64,000 nucleotides of DNA, taken from contig DATNCQ010000095.1 in assembly GCA_035571515.1 (NCBI GenBank), forward strand, positions 27,759-91,758, in the 5' to 3' direction. The notes under the pieces were generated by a model. The model saw only the letters and a list, made by a program, of their open reading frames with translations, was not told the DNA's origin and did no database searches. Within the stretch, counting starts at the first letter, position 1; each line of letters opens with the position of its first letter. The stretch is from Gp6-AA40 sp035571515 (lineage in GTDB: Bacteria > Acidobacteriota > Vicinamibacteria > Vicinamibacterales > UBA2999). The position numbers and the translations under genes were made by a program. Shown in pieces: positions 8,955-17,306 of the stretch.

Positions 8955-10084
8955 ACGTCGGCATCATCTGTTACGCCTCGGTGGGCGGCAGCGGCATCGT
9001 CGCCACCGAGCTCGGCAAGGCGCTGGCCCGGCGCGGTCACCAGGTCCACTTCATCAGCACGGAGACGCCGTTCCGGCTCGGCGAGTTCCAGGCGGGGCTG
9101 TCGTTTCACCAGGTGCTGACGCCGACCTATCCGCTCTTCAGGGAGCCGCAGTACCTGTTGTCGCTGTCGAACAAGATCGTCCAGGTTGCGCGCGAGTTCA
9201 GCCTCGACGTCATCCACGCGCACTATGCCATCCCGCACGCGACGGCCGGTTTCCTCTCGCGCCAGGTCGTCGGCGCGCACGGCGGCATGTCGCCGCGCGT
9301 CGTCACCACCCTGCACGGCACCGACATCACGCTCGTCGGCAGCGATCCGTCGTATTCGGAGATTGTCGCATTCTCGATCGATCAGTCGGACCTGGTGACC
9401 GCGGTCTCGAAGAGCCTGCGGACCTCGACCTACGAACAGCTGGGGGTCAGGCGGGACATCCGCGTGATTCCGAATTTCCTCGACTGCTCGATCCATCGCC
9501 GGCAGGATGTCCGCGACCTGCGGAAGCGCTACGTGGGCAAGGACGCAGACGCGAAGATTGTCATTCACGTGTCGAACTTCAGGCCGGTGAAGCGGATCGA
9601 CGCGGTGATGGGCGTGTTCAATCGCATCCGTCAGCAGGTGCCGGCGCGCCTCCTGCTCGTCGGCGACGGGCCCGAGCTCGGCACGGCCTACCGGCTCGCG
9701 CGCCAGTTCGGCATCGCCCCCATCGTCCACTCGCTCGGGGCGCAGGAGGAGGTCGTGCCGCTGCTGTCGATCGCGGATCTGTTCCTCCTGCCCTCATCGC
9801 AGGAGAGCTTCGGTCTTGCGGCACTCGAAGCGATGGCGTGCGAGGTGCCGGTCGTGGCGTCGCGCGTCGGCGGGCTGCCCGAGGTGATCGAGGACGGCGT
9901 CAGCGGCTTCCTGCATGCGCCGGAGGCGCTCGACGAGATGGCCGCGAGCGGCGTGATGCTGCTGACGGATCCCGCGCGGCATCGCGAGGTGGCGCAGGCG
10001 GCCTGCGCGCGCGTCCGCAACGAGTTCTGCGCGGAGAAGATCGTCCCGATGTACGAGGAGTGCTACCAGTCGGTGGTTGGTTAG
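8951..10084 (+). CDS. bshA: N-acetyl-alpha-D-glucosaminyl L-malate synthase BshA
   Basis: 377-residue GT4 glycosyltransferase, the first step of bacillithiol synthesis (UDP-GlcNAc plus L-malate). Hallmarks: GIICYASVGGSGIVATELGK N-terminus, STETPFRL, HAHYAIPHA, HGTDITLVGSDPSY, and the E-x7-E region SQESFGLAALEAMACEVPVV. Full length for the family. bshC, the cysteine-adding enzyme, is not in this window. The last codons and stop lie in a GGTTGGT-type heptamer repeat that opens the next region. Confidence 0.95.
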   Translation: MNVGIICYASVGGSGIVATELGKALARRGHQVHFISTETPFRLGEFQAGLSFHQVLTPTYPLFREPQYLLSLSNKIVQVAREFSLDVIHAHYAIPHATAGFLSRQVVGAHGGMSPRVVTTLHGTDITLVGSDPSYSEIVAFSIDQSDLVTAVSKSLRTSTYEQLGVRRDIRVIPNFLDCSIHRRQDVRDLRKRYVGKDADAKIVIHVSNFRPVKRIDAVMGVFNRIRQQVPARLLLVGDGPELGTAYRLARQFGIAPIVHSLGAQEEVVPLLSIADLFLLPSSQESFGLAALEAMACEVPVVASRVGGLPEVIEDGVSGFLHAPEALDEMAASGVMLLTDPARHREVAQAACARVRNEFCAEKIVPMYEECYQSVVG

Positions 10085-10104
10085 TGGATGGTGGTCGGTG
10101 GTTT
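10071..10104. repeat. heptamer repeat, left arm (G-rich)
   Basis: Units of the kind TAGTGGA, TGGTGGT and CGGTGGT follow one another with a 7-nt period, overlapping the end of bshA. A C/A-rich inverted counterpart lies at 11829-11877 on the far side of the PIN cassette. Confidence 0.8.
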
Positions 10105-10110
10105 CAGGAT

Positions 10111-10136
10111 GGGCCGACCTGAAGGTCGGCCGCTAC
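10111..10136. repeat. REP-like GC hairpin
   Basis: Arms GGCCGACCT and AGGTCGGCC around a 2-nt loop, then GCTACG. Same dispersed hairpin family as at 5507, 48271 and 63664. Confidence 0.8.
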
Positions 10137-10420
10137 GATCGACCTGTAACGCGCGCCGAACCGCGCGCGTCGTCGGAAGAAGGACATCACGCAAGGGCTG
10201 ACCGGCAAGTCAACAACCGGAAGGTCTCGACGATTTTCGGTCGGTTCCGACTCGCAGCATCGCAGATCATCGGCAAACGCCTGCGTGGAAGCAAGTGATC
10301 GGGTTGCAGGACTCCACAGCATGGGCGAACTGAGAAGGAACGCCAGAGACAACGCCGAGGGAAACGACACAAAACTTGAGGGCGTTGCGACGACCGATCC
10401 AAAGGGCGGTACACTGCGGC
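10137..10420. other. gene-free stretch before the PIN cassette
   Basis: About 284 bp with no convincing reading frame. A GC-rich inverted segment (GCGCGCCGAA / CCGCGCGCG) occurs near 10150-10170. The sequence becomes less GC-rich towards the cassette. The promoter of the cassette probably lies here, but no clear -35/-10 pair was identified. Confidence 0.4.
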
Positions 10421-11179
10421 ATGCCGCGTCGTAAACACGACGAGACCAGCATTCGCCTTCACCTCGACGGACAGGTCACGCTCCGTCGTCTTGGCGAAGC
10501 CCTCGACGCGTGGAGCGATCTTCTTCGGGAGGTCGCGAATGATGTCGCTGGTGCGACTGGTCGCGATGCGGTGCGATTTATCGTGACAGAGGCAAATGCT
10601 GGTAGCTTCGACCTTACCGCGCGTCCACAGCCAGCCAAGCGCGATGTGCCAGCCGCCGTGATGCCGCGAATCGCCAAGACGATCACGAGGGGTCTACGCT
10701 CGCTCGAACATCGCGCCACGCGTCCGAAGCATTTCAGTGATACGGCACTCCTGAAGATCCGTGACCTGGGTAAATTGACGAGTCCCGAAACGCCAGTTGT
10801 CAAAGTCGGCAACGGGGCTGCGCCGATTCCCCTTTCATCGCGGCTGATCGCGAACGTGGAGGCGGTGCTTGCGCCGGAGGTCACGAGTATCGGGACCATA
10901 GAAGGGAAGCTGGAGGGACTCATCATTCACGGGAAAACGCGATTTCTCGTGTTTGATCCACTGACTGGACGCCAAGTCACCTGCTACTTTTCTGACCGGA
11001 TCTCCTATAGCGAGGTACTCAAGGCATTCGGAAAACGTGTCGCCGTCACCGGAATGATTCGGTCGCGACGTTCAGGTGAACGAGTAGACATCCAAGCCAC
11101 TCAGTTCTACGTCATGCCGCCGGACGAAGAACTGCCGACCACGGCAGATGTTCGCGGCATCCTTAAAGCCGCCCAATAG
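10421..11179 (+). CDS. unknown protein paired with a PIN toxin-like gene
   Basis: 252 residues from ATG 10421 (MPRRKHDET); a start 15 codons earlier has no support. The N-terminal half is helical and mixed (VTLRRLGEALDAWSDLLREV). Residues about 165-240 form a compact beta-rich block, GTIEGKLEGLIIHGKTRFLV then FDPLTGRQVTCYF and GKRVAVTGMIR, that looks like an OB-type fold. Its stop abuts the PIN start with no gap, the arrangement of antitoxin-toxin pairs, so it may be an unusually large antitoxin. That is inference. Base composition is visibly lower in GC than the flanks, as for an acquired cassette. Confidence 0.75.
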   Translation: MPRRKHDETSIRLHLDGQVTLRRLGEALDAWSDLLREVANDVAGATGRDAVRFIVTEANAGSFDLTARPQPAKRDVPAAVMPRIAKTITRGLRSLEHRATRPKHFSDTALLKIRDLGKLTSPETPVVKVGNGAAPIPLSSRLIANVEAVLAPEVTSIGTIEGKLEGLIIHGKTRFLVFDPLTGRQVTCYFSDRISYSEVLKAFGKRVAVTGMIRSRRSGERVDIQATQFYVMPPDEELPTTADVRGILKAAQ

Positions 11180-11815
11180 ATGGACTACCGCTACTGGGAC
11201 TCGGTGACGTTCTTGGGTTGGCTTGCTGAGGAGCCAGACAAGGTCAACGAGTGCAAAGCGGTCATCGAAGCCGCTGAAGCTGGGAACATCACGCTCGTGA
11301 CGTCAGCGTTGACCATTCCAGAAGTCCTGTGGCTCAAGGGTCAACCGGACAAACGGATCGGACCGCAGAACGCCAAGAAGGTCGAGGCATTTTTTCGGCA
11401 CTCGTGGATCGTCGTCAGAGAAGTTGACCGATTCATTGCCGAGGCTGCTCGCGACCTTGTCTGGGACAAGAACGTGAAGCCGAAGGATGCGATCCATTTG
11501 GCGACGGCGTTGCGTCGCGATGTGGCTTTTGATCAGTTCGATACCTTTGACAAGGACCTCATCAGATTGTCCGGCACGCTCGGCGAGCCGCCGCTGGCCG
11601 CCCGAATCTTCCGAGCAAACTGCCGTTCGAGGAAGAGCCGAAGTCATGAAGCAGCACGAAGCAGAAATTGCTGGAAGGACCGGAGGCGTTCGATCGATTC
11701 CATCGCGCAGTCAAAGCAGTGCTGTCAGTGCCGAAGTCCGCAGTTCCACCGCGCCCAAGGGCAAGAAGAAAAAGCGGCCAAGCGGAAAGCTAGCGGCCTG
11801 GACGACTGTGGTTAG
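11180..11815 (+). CDS. PIN-domain (VapC-like) protein with frameshifted tail
   Basis: PIN nuclease domain in residues 1-140: acidic residues Asp7, Glu48 (IPEVLW), Asp103 (KPKDAIHLATA) and Asp121/Asp124 (FDTFDKD) match the metal site of VapC-type RNases. After Ala140 the reading frame turns into Arg/Ser/Cys-rich text unlike a protein. In the frame one base away, the tail continues as PNLPSKLPFEEEPKS and stops at 11647-11649, giving an ATGA junction with the next small gene. A single-base loss near 11596-11602 would explain this, so the intact product was probably about 156 residues. Real mutation or assembly error cannot be told apart here. Confidence 0.8.
   Translation: MDYRYWDSVTFLGWLAEEPDKVNECKAVIEAAEAGNITLVTSALTIPEVLWLKGQPDKRIGPQNAKKVEAFFRHSWIVVREVDRFIAEAARDLVWDKNVKPKDAIHLATALRRDVAFDQFDTFDKDLIRLSGTLGEPPLAARIFRANCRSRKSRSHEAARSRNCWKDRRRSIDSIAQSKQCCQCRSPQFHRAQGQEEKAAKRKASGLDDCG
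11646..11793 (+). pseudogene. small third gene of the PIN cassette, apparently frameshifted
   Basis: Starts ATG in an ATGA overlap with the restored PIN stop and reads MKQHEAEI; after one surplus base near 11667-11672 the next frame reads LEGPEAFDRFHRAVKAVLSV and ends in a basic tail at TAG 11791-11793. The EGPEAFxRF start is a pattern I recognise from small genes next to PIN toxins; that recollection was not checked. If the shift is genuine, translation could instead begin at TTG 11668. About 48 residues. Confidence 0.5.
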
Positions 11816-11828
11816 CCAAATTAATAGT

Positions 11829-11877
11829 TACCACCACCAACCACCAACTACCAACCGCCACCCAGCCACCCGCTAAC
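11829..11877. repeat. heptamer repeat, right arm (C/A-rich)
   Basis: Units ACCAACC, ACCAACT and GCCACCC in tandem with a 7-nt period. It is the inverted counterpart of the G-rich tract at 10071-10104 and closes the PIN cassette. It also covers the stop codon of the convergent VOC gene. Confidence 0.8.
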
Positions 11878-12364
11878 CGAAGGGCACCAGCTTCTTGAAC
11901 GTCGCCAGTACCCAGCGATAGCCATCCGGGTCGGTCACGGTCGCCGTTCGGTCCCCCCACGGCCGATCCTCCGCCTCCGACACTCCCGCTCCAGCCGCCC
12001 GCGCCTTGGTCAGCGCCTTGTCCACGTCGCCAACGTAGGTGTAGAGGGCCGGCGCGCCGCCGGTGGCGCTGGTGCCGTCGCCCTTGGGAATCAGCATCAC
12101 GACCGAATCGCCGTGCCGCATCTCCGCGTAGCGCGGCTGGCCGTCGACGCCTGGCAGGACGACACCGCGCGTGAAGCCGAAGGTGCGCTCCAGGAACGTG
12201 ATGGACGCGCTGACGTTGGCGACGGCCAGGTAGGTGTTGACCGCCTGCATCTCGGGAGCGAGCCCGCTGCCGGTCGCCGCCGGCGTCTCCGCCGCGGGCG
12301 CCGCCTGTTTCCTCGACGGACGGCGCGCGGGCCGCCGCGCGGGCTTCTTACGCCTGGAAGCCAT
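11873..12364 (-). CDS. VOC-family (glyoxalase/bleomycin-resistance fold) protein
   Basis: 163 residues from MASRRKK. An unusual basic leader (RKKPARRPARRPSRKQAAPA) precedes one VOC domain from about residue 42: VNTYLAVANVSASITFLERT, GQPRYAEMRHGDSVVMLIPK and the terminal DPDGYRWVLATFKKLVPFG. Closest in style to PhnB-like VOC proteins; ligand unknown. The basic tail resembles histone-H1-like DNA-binding tails, which is unusual for a VOC protein. Divergent from the reductase gene with only 19 bp between starts. Confidence 0.85.
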   Translation of the reverse strand: MASRRKKPARRPARRPSRKQAAPAAETPAATGSGLAPEMQAVNTYLAVANVSASITFLERTFGFTRGVVLPGVDGQPRYAEMRHGDSVVMLIPKGDGTSATGGAPALYTYVGDVDKALTKARAAGAGVSEAEDRPWGDRTATVTDPDGYRWVLATFKKLVPFG

Positions 12365-12383
12365 CGCAGAACTATATTTACGC

Positions 12384-13682
12384 GTGGCCTCCGCGTCCAT
12401 TCACGATGCGATCGTCGTCGGCGCCGGACCGGCGGGCGCCACCGCGGCGCGGCGGCTTGCCGCCGCCGGCATCCGCACGCTGCTGCTCGATCGCGCGGCG
12501 TTCCCGCGCGACAAGGCGTGCGGCGGCGCCATCACCACGCGCGCGCTCGCGCGCTTTCCGTATCTATCTGCCGCACTGAAGCGCATCCCCACGCACTGGA
12601 TCTCGAGGCTCGTCCTGCAGGGTCCGTCCGGTCGGTCCGCGGAGCTGCGCTCGAACGGCCCGGCGGTCCTGACGATTCGGCGTGTCGAGTTCGACGCGCT
12701 GCTGGTGTCGCTCGCACGCGAGGCCGGCGCCGAGCTCGTCGAGGCCACGGACATTCACGACGCGCGCGAGGAAACGGACCGCGTCTGCCTGAGAGCCCGC
12801 GACGGACGCACGTTCGACGCGCGCATGGTCGTCGCCGCCGACGGTGTCCACGGCATCGTCTCGAGACGGCTCGGGCTATTGAAGGCCTGGCCGCGCGAGC
12901 GGCTCGCCATCGACCTGATGGAAGAGACCCCCAGCGCCACGCTGCGCGCCGCCGACTCGGGCGCCTTGTGGGTCAGCTACGGCTTTCCGGCCAGCTCGGC
13001 CGGCGGTCCACGCGGGCTCACGGAGGGGTACGCGTACGTGTTCCCCAAGCAGGCGCACGTCAACGTGGGCATCGGCTACCTCGCGCAGCAATACCGCACG
13101 AATTACCGCGGCAGCGCGTATTCGCTCCAGCAGGGGTTGATTGGCCGCCTGAGGGGAGCCGGCATCCTCGACGGGACCTCGTCCCGGCAACACTTCACGC
13201 CGTTCCTGATCCCGGTCGGCGGTCCTCTTCGCCGCCCGGGCACGGCGCGCGTGCTGGTGGCGGGCGATGCGGGCGGTTTCGTCAACGGCTTCAGCGCGGA
13301 GGGGATCTATTACGCGATGGTGTCCGGCGACCTGGCCGCCGCGTCGGTTGCCGACGCGCTGGCGACCAGGCGGCCGGCCCATTCCCTGTACCGAGGCCGC
13401 TGGCAGGGCGAGATCGGCACCGAGCTCGATGACGCGGTCGTCCTCCAGCGATTGCTGTTCGCAGACACGCGCAAGATCGACGGGCTCGTCGAAGCCGCCG
13501 CGACCGGAACGCCGCTCGTGGAGGCCGTCACGAGGTGGGCCCGGGGCGTCGAGACCTATGCCGCGCTCCGGCGCCGGATCGTCCGCCGGAACCCTCTCGT
13601 CGGCATCGTTCTTGGGGCCATGCTGCTGCAGAAACGGTTCGCGGCAACGCAGGCCGCGGTTTTTCAGTCTGAACATTCGTGA
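12384..13682 (+). CDS. geranylgeranyl-reductase-family FAD oxidoreductase
   Basis: 432 residues from a GTG start at 12384, right before the Rossmann motif VVGAGPAGATAARRLAAAGI. Other family marks: DKACGGAIT, the RVEFDALLVSLAREAGAEL block, and the second FAD contact VLVAGDAGGFVNGFSAEGIY. Such enzymes reduce isoprenoid double bonds or act as related flavin monooxygenases. The long upstream frame runs through the divergent VOC gene and is not used. The substrate is not evident. Confidence 0.88.
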   Translation: MASASIHDAIVVGAGPAGATAARRLAAAGIRTLLLDRAAFPRDKACGGAITTRALARFPYLSAALKRIPTHWISRLVLQGPSGRSAELRSNGPAVLTIRRVEFDALLVSLAREAGAELVEATDIHDAREETDRVCLRARDGRTFDARMVVAADGVHGIVSRRLGLLKAWPRERLAIDLMEETPSATLRAADSGALWVSYGFPASSAGGPRGLTEGYAYVFPKQAHVNVGIGYLAQQYRTNYRGSAYSLQQGLIGRLRGAGILDGTSSRQHFTPFLIPVGGPLRRPGTARVLVAGDAGGFVNGFSAEGIYYAMVSGDLAAASVADALATRRPAHSLYRGRWQGEIGTELDDAVVLQRLLFADTRKIDGLVEAAATGTPLVEAVTRWARGVETYAALRRRIVRRNPLVGIVLGAMLLQKRFAATQAAVFQSEHS

Positions 13683-13794
13683 GCCGGAACAAACGGCGTG
13701 CGGTCGCGTGCAAAAACGTAATCGCGCGCGCGAAAAACCGCCACGACGCGTTGCGATCGATCCGGTAAGCTTCGGTACTTCGGGGGACAACCGC

Positions 13795-15255
13795 ATGCGT
13801 TCAGGCGATCCGCTTCTCGACCACCTGTTTCGACGGGCCGGTTTCGGCGCCAGCGCCGCCGACCTGCAGGCCGTGGCCGGCCTGTCGTACCCGGCGGCCG
13901 TCGACTACTTCGTCGACTTCGACAGGCAGGCGGACGACGTCGATTCGAAGATCGGCCTGCCGGAATTCGTCGGCATCACGACGCGCGGACAGTTTTCTCC
14001 CAACACCAACATCGAGGATGCGCGGCAGCGATGGCTGTTCCGCATGCTGCATTCGCCGCGCCCGCTGCAGGAGAAGATGGCGCTGTTCTGGCACAACCAC
14101 TTCGGCGTCGGCTACACGAAGGTCGCCGGCGCGGTCGGCGCGCTCGTCGGCACGAAGATGCTGGCCAACAAGAACGGCGACACGCCGGGCCCGCAGGGGC
14201 ACTACGAGCTGGTTCGTGAGAGGGCGCTCGGCAAGTTCCGGGATCTGCTGATCGCGGTCGCGCAGGACCCGGCGATGCTCGTTTTCCTCGACGGCCGCAC
14301 GAACACGCGGGCCAAGCCGCAGGAGAATTTCGGCCGCGAGGTGATGGAGCTCTTCACGTGGGGCCTCGGGCACTACGTGGAGGCCGACGTCTACGCCGCC
14401 GCGCGCGTCTTCACGGGATGGAACCTGCGCAACGTGCCGGGGCGCGACGGCAACGACCCGGCGGCCTACCAGGAATTCATCTACAACCCGGGCCAGCACG
14501 ATACGACGGCGAAGACGTTCACCTTCGCGATCAACGGCGGAGCGGGCACGATTCCGGCCAGAGGCGCCGCCGCCGGGATCCAGGACGGCATCGACTTCAT
14601 GGCGTCGCTCGCCAACCATCCCGAGACGGCGCGCCGCCTCGCGCGCAAGCTGTGGAGCTTCTTCGTGTCGGATCTCGAGGACGCCCCGGCGGCGTTCATC
14701 GAAGGCGTGACCGAGGTCTACCTCCGCAGCGACACCGACATGCGAGCCGTGCTGCGCTACATCCTGAATTCGCGGTGGTTCACCAACCCGGGCACCTTCA
14801 ACGCCCGCTACTCGTGGCCCGCCGAGTTCGTCGTGCGGACGCTCAAGGAAGTCGGCTGGAACGGGTTCTCGATCGACACGGCGCGCGTGCCGCTGACCAA
14901 CATGGGGCAGACGCTGTTCGAGCCACCGAACGTCGCCGGCTGGCAGCTGGGGCGCGCGTGGTTCGGCACCGGCGCGATGCTCGCGCGCATGAATTTCGCC
15001 GCGACAGTGGCGGCGAACCAGAAGTTCAACCTGGCGCGGTCGTTCAGCGCCGCCGAACGCGCGCAGGCCAGCCGCGTGCTCGACGGCATGCTGCAGCGGC
15101 TGTCTCCCGCGCCGCTGGCCGGCAGTGAGATGAGCGAGCTGCTGGCCTACCTGAACACCGGCGGGCCATGGACCGGCTCCGACGCGCAGATGAACGCGAA
15201 GGCGCCGGGGCTCGCGCGGCTCGTCGCCGGATCCGGCCAGTATCAGTTCGTCTGA
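13795..15255 (+). CDS. DUF1800 protein
   Basis: 486 residues. The DUF1800 pattern runs throughout: HLFRRAGFGAS, WLFRMLHSPRPLQEKMALFW then HNHF, ENFGREVMELFTWGLGHY, EADVYAAARVFTGWN, FFVSDLEDAP and PPNVAGW. Function of the family is unknown; it almost always travels with a DUF1501 protein, as here 9 bp downstream, and the pair is thought to be exported. No classical signal peptide is visible at this start. The codons upstream of ATG 13795 are in frame but not protein-like. Confidence 0.9.
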   Translation: MRSGDPLLDHLFRRAGFGASAADLQAVAGLSYPAAVDYFVDFDRQADDVDSKIGLPEFVGITTRGQFSPNTNIEDARQRWLFRMLHSPRPLQEKMALFWHNHFGVGYTKVAGAVGALVGTKMLANKNGDTPGPQGHYELVRERALGKFRDLLIAVAQDPAMLVFLDGRTNTRAKPQENFGREVMELFTWGLGHYVEADVYAAARVFTGWNLRNVPGRDGNDPAAYQEFIYNPGQHDTTAKTFTFAINGGAGTIPARGAAAGIQDGIDFMASLANHPETARRLARKLWSFFVSDLEDAPAAFIEGVTEVYLRSDTDMRAVLRYILNSRWFTNPGTFNARYSWPAEFVVRTLKEVGWNGFSIDTARVPLTNMGQTLFEPPNVAGWQLGRAWFGTGAMLARMNFAATVAANQKFNLARSFSAAERAQASRVLDGMLQRLSPAPLAGSEMSELLAYLNTGGPWTGSDAQMNAKAPGLARLVAGSGQYQFV

Positions 15256-15264
15256 GGAAGGGAC

Positions 15265-16533
15265 ATGCCGAACAAGGTCACACGGCGGGAGTTCATTCGT
15301 GACGGCGTCGCGGCGTTCACGCTCAGCTTCGCCGCGCCGGCGTTCCTCGTCGACATCGCGCGTGCCCAGGGCGCCGTCTCGCGCAACCTCGTGGTCATCT
15401 ACCTCGCGGGCGGCAACGACGCGCTGAGCACGCTCATCCCCTACACCGACCCGTTCTATTACAGCCGCCGTCCCGCGATTGGCGTGCCCGCGGCGCAGGC
15501 GCTGCAGATCGGGACCGATGCCTCGGGAAAGGCGCTCGGCCTTCATCCCCGCCTGACGGGCCTGCAGACGATCTTCAACCAGGGGCGCCTCGCGATCATC
15601 CAGCGCGCGGGCTACCAGAACTCCAGCCGCTCGCACTTCCAGGGGACCGACATCTGGGGCACGGCGGATCCGCACAACTCGTCCGGCACCGGCTGGCTCG
15701 GCCGCTATCTCGACGCGCTGCCGTCGCCCGTCGATCCGCTGGCGGCGTGGAACACCTCGGGCGCCACGTATCGCGCGCTCACCGGCACCACCATCGCGGT
15801 TCCGTCGATTACCGACCCGCGCAACTACAGCTTCGCCAGCCCCAATGCCGGAGCGGAAGCGATCAACGAGCGCAACTCCGCCATCCGCATCGCGTCCATG
15901 GCCGGCAACGATCGGCCGCACCTCGCGTTCGTCAACACGAGCGCGATGGAAGCGTTCAGGACGCTCGATCGCGTCGGCTCGGTCGTCAACTACGCGCCGT
16001 CGGTGACCTATCCGAACAACGGCTTCGGGCAGGCGCTGCGCACGGTGGCGGGGTCGATCGCCAGGGGGATCGGCACGCGCGTCTACTGGGTGCAGACCGG
16101 CGGGTTCGATACGCACTCGGGACAGGGGAACGCCGGGGGCGGCGCCTACGCCACGTTGATGTCTACGGTCGGCGATGGCCTGCTGGCGTTCCACAACGAC
16201 CTGCAGAACCAGGGACTGCTCGGCAACACGCTGATGATTCAGTTCTCCGAGTTCGGCCGCCGCATTTCCGAGAACGGCAGCCAGGGCACCGACCATGGCG
16301 CCGGCGGCATGATGATGGTGCTTGGCGGAGCGGTCCGCGGCGGCATCTACGGCACCGTGGCGGATCTCAATCCGCGTCCCGACAATCCGACGCTCGAGAA
16401 CGCGGGCGCCGACGTCACCTACGAGACCGACTTCCGCTCGGTCTACGCCAGGGTTCTCGACGGCTGGATGGGCGCCGACTCCACGCGGATCCTCGGCGGC
16501 GACTTCCGCGCCAACGCTCCCGCGTTCCTTTAG
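15265..16533 (+). CDS. DUF1501 protein with Tat-type signal
   Basis: 422 residues. The N-terminus TRREFIRDGVAAFTLSFAAP is a twin-arginine signal, pointing to export of a folded protein. The body shows the DUF1501 (sulfatase/alkaline-phosphatase-like) pattern: NLVVIYLAGGNDALSTLIPY, GYQNSSRSHFQGTDIW, GGFDTHSGQ, LMIQFSEFGRRISENGSQGT and DHGAGG. It is the partner of the DUF1800 gene immediately upstream, with an AGGAAGGG ribosome site just before the ATG. Confidence 0.92.
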   Translation: MPNKVTRREFIRDGVAAFTLSFAAPAFLVDIARAQGAVSRNLVVIYLAGGNDALSTLIPYTDPFYYSRRPAIGVPAAQALQIGTDASGKALGLHPRLTGLQTIFNQGRLAIIQRAGYQNSSRSHFQGTDIWGTADPHNSSGTGWLGRYLDALPSPVDPLAAWNTSGATYRALTGTTIAVPSITDPRNYSFASPNAGAEAINERNSAIRIASMAGNDRPHLAFVNTSAMEAFRTLDRVGSVVNYAPSVTYPNNGFGQALRTVAGSIARGIGTRVYWVQTGGFDTHSGQGNAGGGAYATLMSTVGDGLLAFHNDLQNQGLLGNTLMIQFSEFGRRISENGSQGTDHGAGGMMMVLGGAVRGGIYGTVADLNPRPDNPTLENAGADVTYETDFRSVYARVLDGWMGADSTRILGGDFRANAPAFL

Positions 16534-16554
16534 GCGCGTCCTTTCGGACGCGCC
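16533..16554. terminator. GC-rich hairpin after DUF1501
   Basis: Perfect 9-bp stem GGCGCGTCC / GGACGCGCC with loop TTTC, starting at the DUF1501 stop. No T-run follows, so it may be a weak terminator or an mRNA-end hairpin. Similar TTTCGGAC hairpin pieces occur in the coding repeat at 62239-62343. Confidence 0.5.
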
Positions 16555-16571
16555 GCCGTATCATCTCTCTC

Positions 16572-17258
16572 ATGCGAAAACTCTGGACGGCTGCCGCGGC
16601 GGCCGTCTGTCTCGTCACCTTCCTTCATGCGCAGCCGCGGGCGCAGAAGGACGACAACGAGGCGAAGCGCGTGCGCGACGCCTCGACCATCTTCGGCGAG
16701 ATCATGGCGGCCGAGGACAACGCGATCCCGACGGCCATTCTCAACAAGGCGAACGGCGTCGCGATCTTTCCCACCACGGTCAAGGCGGGGTTCATCGTCG
16801 GCGGCATGCGCGGCCGCGGCGTGCTCAGCGGCCGCGGCGCGGGCGGATGGTCGTCGCCGGCGTTCCTCACGCTGACCGGTGGGAGCTTCGGGCTCCAGAT
16901 TGGCGGGCAGGCCGCCGACATCATCCTCGTGATCAGCGGCGACCGCGGCCTCGAGAACCTCGTCAGCAACCAGTTCAAGATCGGCGCTGACGCGGCGATT
17001 GCGGCCGGCCCCGTCGGCCGCGACGCGCAGGCGGCAACCGACATCCAGCTGCGCGCGCAAATCCTGAGCTACTCGCGCGCGCGTGGCCTGTTTGCGGGCG
17101 TGACGATCAACGGCAGCACCATCCGCCAGGACACCGACGCCAACGCCCGCTTCTACGGCGAACGGCTGACGACCAGGCAGATCGTCTTCGACGGCCGGGC
17201 GGGCTCGCCCGACCCGGTCGGCCTCTGGCGCGACGCGCTGCTGCGTTACGCGAAATAA
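16572..17258 (+). CDS. SYLF-domain lipid-binding protein
   Basis: 228 residues. Residues 1-25 are a signal peptide ending near LHAQPRA. The SYLF (Ysc84) domain follows: AIPTAILNKANGVAIFPTTV, AGFIVGGMRGRGVLSGR, WSSPAFLTLTGGSFGLQIGG, then AQILSYSRARGLFAGVTING and DGRAGSPDPV. Bacterial SYLF proteins are exported and associate with lipid; exact role unknown. Full length. Confidence 0.9.
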   Translation: MRKLWTAAAAAVCLVTFLHAQPRAQKDDNEAKRVRDASTIFGEIMAAEDNAIPTAILNKANGVAIFPTTVKAGFIVGGMRGRGVLSGRGAGGWSSPAFLTLTGGSFGLQIGGQAADIILVISGDRGLENLVSNQFKIGADAAIAAGPVGRDAQAATDIQLRAQILSYSRARGLFAGVTINGSTIRQDTDANARFYGERLTTRQIVFDGRAGSPDPVGLWRDALLRYAK

Positions 17259-17306
17259 CGTGCATCCATCCAATCTCTGCGGACGCTCGTAGAATTCAAC
17301 GGGCAC

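Noticed and set aside
10077..10298. Small gene after bshA
   Set aside because: The predicted protein (starting MVSGWWSVVSGW) is a translation of the heptamer repeat and REP hairpin.
16533..16554. Classical rho-independent terminator
   Set aside because: The stem is perfect, but no T-run follows on either strand, so it is recorded only as a possible terminator.
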